Assembly: GCF_001440035.1 (NCBI RefSeq)
Contig: NZ_LJYG01000032.1
Span: 1 to 59,815, forward strand
Length of the DNA stretch: 59,815 nucleotides
Source of the DNA: Bradyrhizobium manausense
GTDB lineage: Bacteria > Pseudomonadota > Alphaproteobacteria > Rhizobiales > Xanthobacteraceae
Direction: 5' to 3'
In this document: piece after piece, positions 57,942 to 59,815 of the stretch
Position numbering within the stretch: the first letter of the stretch is position 1
Layout of the letters: each line of letters opens with the position of its first letter
Translations under genes and position numbers: made by a program
Notes under the pieces: model-generated
Told to the model about the DNA's origin: nothing
Database searches by the model: none
Seen by the model: the letters and a program-made list of their open reading frames with translations, nothing else

Positions 57942-58265
57942 CTAATCGACAGGATTCCAGATCAGGAAGAAGCCGCCGTCACTGCCGAGGCCAACCGTTC
58001 GACCAAGGTTAGCGGAGAGCTTGCGGCCACCCAGGGCGGGTGCTGCGAGTGACAGGCTGACGTAGTCCGTTCCGCGGCTCTCGCCGCTCAAAATCCGGCC
58101 AGATCCGACCTCAACCCCTTGCGTGAAGATGCGGAAATCTGCCGGGTTGTCGCCGAACTTGTCACGGTTTGGAACGATGTCGATGTCGGCGCAGATCGGT
58201 AGGAATTTGAGCTGGCCCCTGAAGCCGCCGTCAATTGTGCGGGTGACGAATCCGATGGCGGTCAT
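57942..58265 (-). CDS. DUF736 protein, first paralogue
   Basis: This 107-residue protein is typical of DUF736: an N-terminal AIGFVTRTIDGGFRGQLKFL, then NPADFRIFTQGVEVGSG and a terminal GGFFLIWNP. The family is common on rhizobial plasmids and ICEs, and its function is unknown. Start ATG 58265. A long hairpin lies 110 bases upstream, and a terminator follows. Compared with the paralogue at 58927-59238 it lacks KAKF-type residues but keeps the YVSLSL strand. Confidence 0.85.
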   Translation of the reverse strand: MTAIGFVTRTIDGGFRGQLKFLPICADIDIVPNRDKFGDNPADFRIFTQGVEVGSGRILSGESRGTDYVSLSLAAPALGGRKLSANLGRTVGLGSDGGFFLIWNPVD

Positions 58266-58374
58266 GGTCTGTCTCCTTCGTTGCCGCAAGGCGCCGATGC
58301 CCTGCGATAGCGAGACCGTCATGGCGGCCGGCACTCATCCGAACCCTTGGGGCGAAGCGGAGCGGCGCACCCGA

Positions 58375-58444
58375 GCGCGCTGCTTTTTTGCAGCGAAGCG
58401 GCCGCGAGGAGCCGGCTGGCCGGCGGGGAAAAAAGGAAGCGCGC
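58375..58444 (-). promoter_or_regulatory. Long hairpin upstream of the first DUF736 gene
   Basis: Outer arms GCGCGC at 58375 and 58439, with TTTTTT (58384-58389) opposite AAAAAA (58429-58434), enclose a GC-rich hairpin (GCCGGCTGGCCGGC). It lies 110 bases upstream of the ATG and resembles the structure at 59359-59420. It could be a leader RNA structure, an operator pair or a terminator/antiterminator. Confidence 0.5.
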
Positions 58445-58885
58445 GAGGGTTTCGGATGGGGGACGGCTGCCATAGGTCGTCGCGCCATAAGCAGGGAATC
58501 GTGCCTCAGACGAGGAGCCGGGCCTTGCCGCAGAGCTGCATTCACCCCGCACAAATGGCGCTTGGGCCGCGCTTCGACATATGCCTCGCCTCGAGTTTCT
58601 CGCGATCCAGCGTCGATCATCCCGCCTGGAAAGCGGATTGGTTTCGCATCCGGCGAGCGGTCCCCGAGCCGCCTATCGAGTCGAATTGGCCGCAATCAGT
58701 CCGCCGCATGAATGACGATTGAGCTCGCGAATCGGGCGACGAAAATGCTCCCGAAGGCTCAATTTGTTCGCCATTCGGCGTGTCGAACGGTTTGAGTTGC
58801 AGTGAGAATTCGCGGCTGCGCGCCTCCCTTGGAGGCAGAAAAGGCTCTTGTCCTCACTCTTAAAAGCGCCGCGGAAAACGCAAAT

Positions 58886-58913
58886 CAGCCCCGCCTCCGA
58901 GGAGGCGGAGCTG
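58886..58913 (-). terminator. Likely terminator of the second DUF736 gene
   Basis: The stem CAGC-CCGCCTC / GAGGCGG-GCTG with one mismatch lies 13 bases after the stop codon; the T-rich tail on the minus strand is modest. Confidence 0.55.
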
Positions 58914-58926
58914 ATGATCTTCTGCG

Positions 58927-59238
58927 TCAATCGCCGCTGCGGCGCGACCAGATCAGGCTGAAACCTTCCTCGCCTTCGACCTTGACCAGCGAGGCGTAGA
59001 TCGGAGCCGGGAAGCTCGGATCGTCGAGCTTGACCGAGAGATATTCGCGGTCGCTGTCGCGAACCGTCTTCTTCCAGGCGGCGCCGAATTCGGTCGCTCC
59101 CGCGAAAATGCGGTAGTCGGGAGCCTTGTCATTGTCCTTCTCGGAGGCGGTGAACTTGGCCTTGATGTTCAGCGTCAGCGTCTTGATCGAACCGGTGTAG
59201 CCGTTGTCCGAAGCGGTGAAAGTGCCGATGGTCGCCAT
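58927..59238 (-). CDS. DUF736 protein, second paralogue
   Basis: The 103-residue protein has the classic DUF736 layout: [59 protein letters not shown] and a terminal GFSLIWSR. It is clearly homologous to the copy at 57942, about 660 bases downstream on the same strand, so the pair arose by duplication. A long hairpin lies about 120 bases upstream. Confidence 0.9.
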   Translation of the reverse strand: MATIGTFTASDNGYTGSIKTLTLNIKAKFTASEKDNDKAPDYRIFAGATEFGAAWKKTVRDSDREYLSVKLDDPSFPAPIYASLVKVEGEEGFSLIWSRRSGD

Positions 59239-59358
59239 GGTCGTCTCCGTCTGTCTGTTGCTCGGGCCGCGCCTATCGCAGCCTCGATGGCGATCCTTGG
59301 CCCGGGGAGCGATCGGCCCGCAGCCGCAAGGCCCGCAGCGCAGCGGAGGACGGCGAAA

Positions 59359-59420
59359 GCCTGCTTTTTTGTCTTCCCGCGAGGAATGCCGCCGCTTGGC
59401 GGCAGGGGAAAAAAGCAGGC
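59359..59420 (-). promoter_or_regulatory. Long hairpin upstream of the second DUF736 gene
   Basis: Perfect 12-base arms GCCTGCTTTTTT (59359-59370) and AAAAAAGCAGGC (59409-59420) enclose a second perfect hairpin (TGCCGCC-GCTT-GGCGGCA, 59387-59404). It resembles the structure before the first paralogue in position, A/T blocks and inner GC hairpin. Confidence 0.65.
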
Positions 59421-59815
59421 GTGAGCTGTTGCGGGAAGGCGATCGAGGCTCTTGCCGTCCCTCGGGCCTGATCAGCCAATCGAGGGTGCGTTGGACGCGA
59501 GCCCATGACCGAACTGACGGCGATCACCATGGCTGCCACCGCTTGCCACAGCATCGGAAAACGGCGGGATCGATCAGAGAAAACCCGACGTCTGCGGATC
59601 AATCGCGAGTACGATACGCCGGACAAACCAGCAAGCTCGATTACATTTACGCATCGGGAAGCCACCGCGCCGGCCAGGATTGTTCGCCCGATTGCGCTTT
59701 GAATACGCCAGGTCTGGATACAATCAGTGCCCCGCCGCTGATCGCCTCCCCGCTATGAAAGGGAGGTGCGGCACAGCGTCACCGGCCGCTGCCAGCCGCG
59801 CAGACCGGAGGGATC
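59421..59815. other. Right-end spacer
   Basis: No gene was recognised. It probably contains the start of the next transcription unit beyond the window. Confidence 0.4.

Overview
The window looks like accessory DNA from a Bradyrhizobium-type alphaproteobacterium, most likely a stretch of symbiosis island. The evidence is two rhizobial type III effector genes (nopD-like and nopM-like), each preceded by a recognisable tts box, surrounded by transposase genes and remnants, FixJ-like regulators and long tracts without convincing genes. The identification comes from protein and motif recognition only; no database search was run.

Layout. 1-1519: a site-specific serine recombinase (running off the left end) and its translationally coupled partner, both on the minus strand. 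1671-13094: the effector block. It holds a very large NopD-like SUMO protease with nine internal repeats, a chemotaxis receptor and a NopM-like LRR E3 ubiquitin ligase whose promoter sits just beyond a truncated ardC-like gene. 14140-21948: a MATE exporter, a FixJ-like regulator with a stand-alone receiver domain, and two exported proteins of unknown role, separated by gene-poor DNA. 23047-29289: IS110, IS21 and IS630 family genes and remnants, a frameshifted GNAT-like gene and one small conserved gene. 29620-29696: a degenerate CAU-anticodon tRNA.

29720-38134: after the tRNA comes a module of unfamiliar genes bracketed by two imperfect direct repeats. It includes a PD-(D/E)XK-like protein, a protein with an internal duplication, a HEPN-like protein, and a 763-residue protein with a zinc ribbon and a nuclease-like C terminus. 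A coupled two-gene unit and a small membrane protein follow outside the repeats. A decayed dnaE2 remnant comes next (38440-39866).

40024-52485: the densest part, with the character of a phage-defence island. It has a GHKL ATPase joined to a Shedu-like nuclease domain, two Mrr-like nucleases, AbiV-like and AbiH-like genes, two further PD-(D/E)XK-like proteins, a DUF5677 protein, an operon of an SRAP (YedK/HMCES) gene with two unknown genes, a divergent SRAP-like gene lacking the catalytic cysteine, and a DUF3800 protein. No DNA methyltransferase, helicase or McrBC-type motor is visible, so this is not an ordinary restriction-modification locus. It is the best candidate for an undescribed system. 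52689-59815: island maintenance-type genes: a second broken ardC, an XRE regulator, Ku, small zinc-binding proteins, a third SRAP gene and two DUF736 paralogues, each with a similar long hairpin about 110-120 bases upstream.
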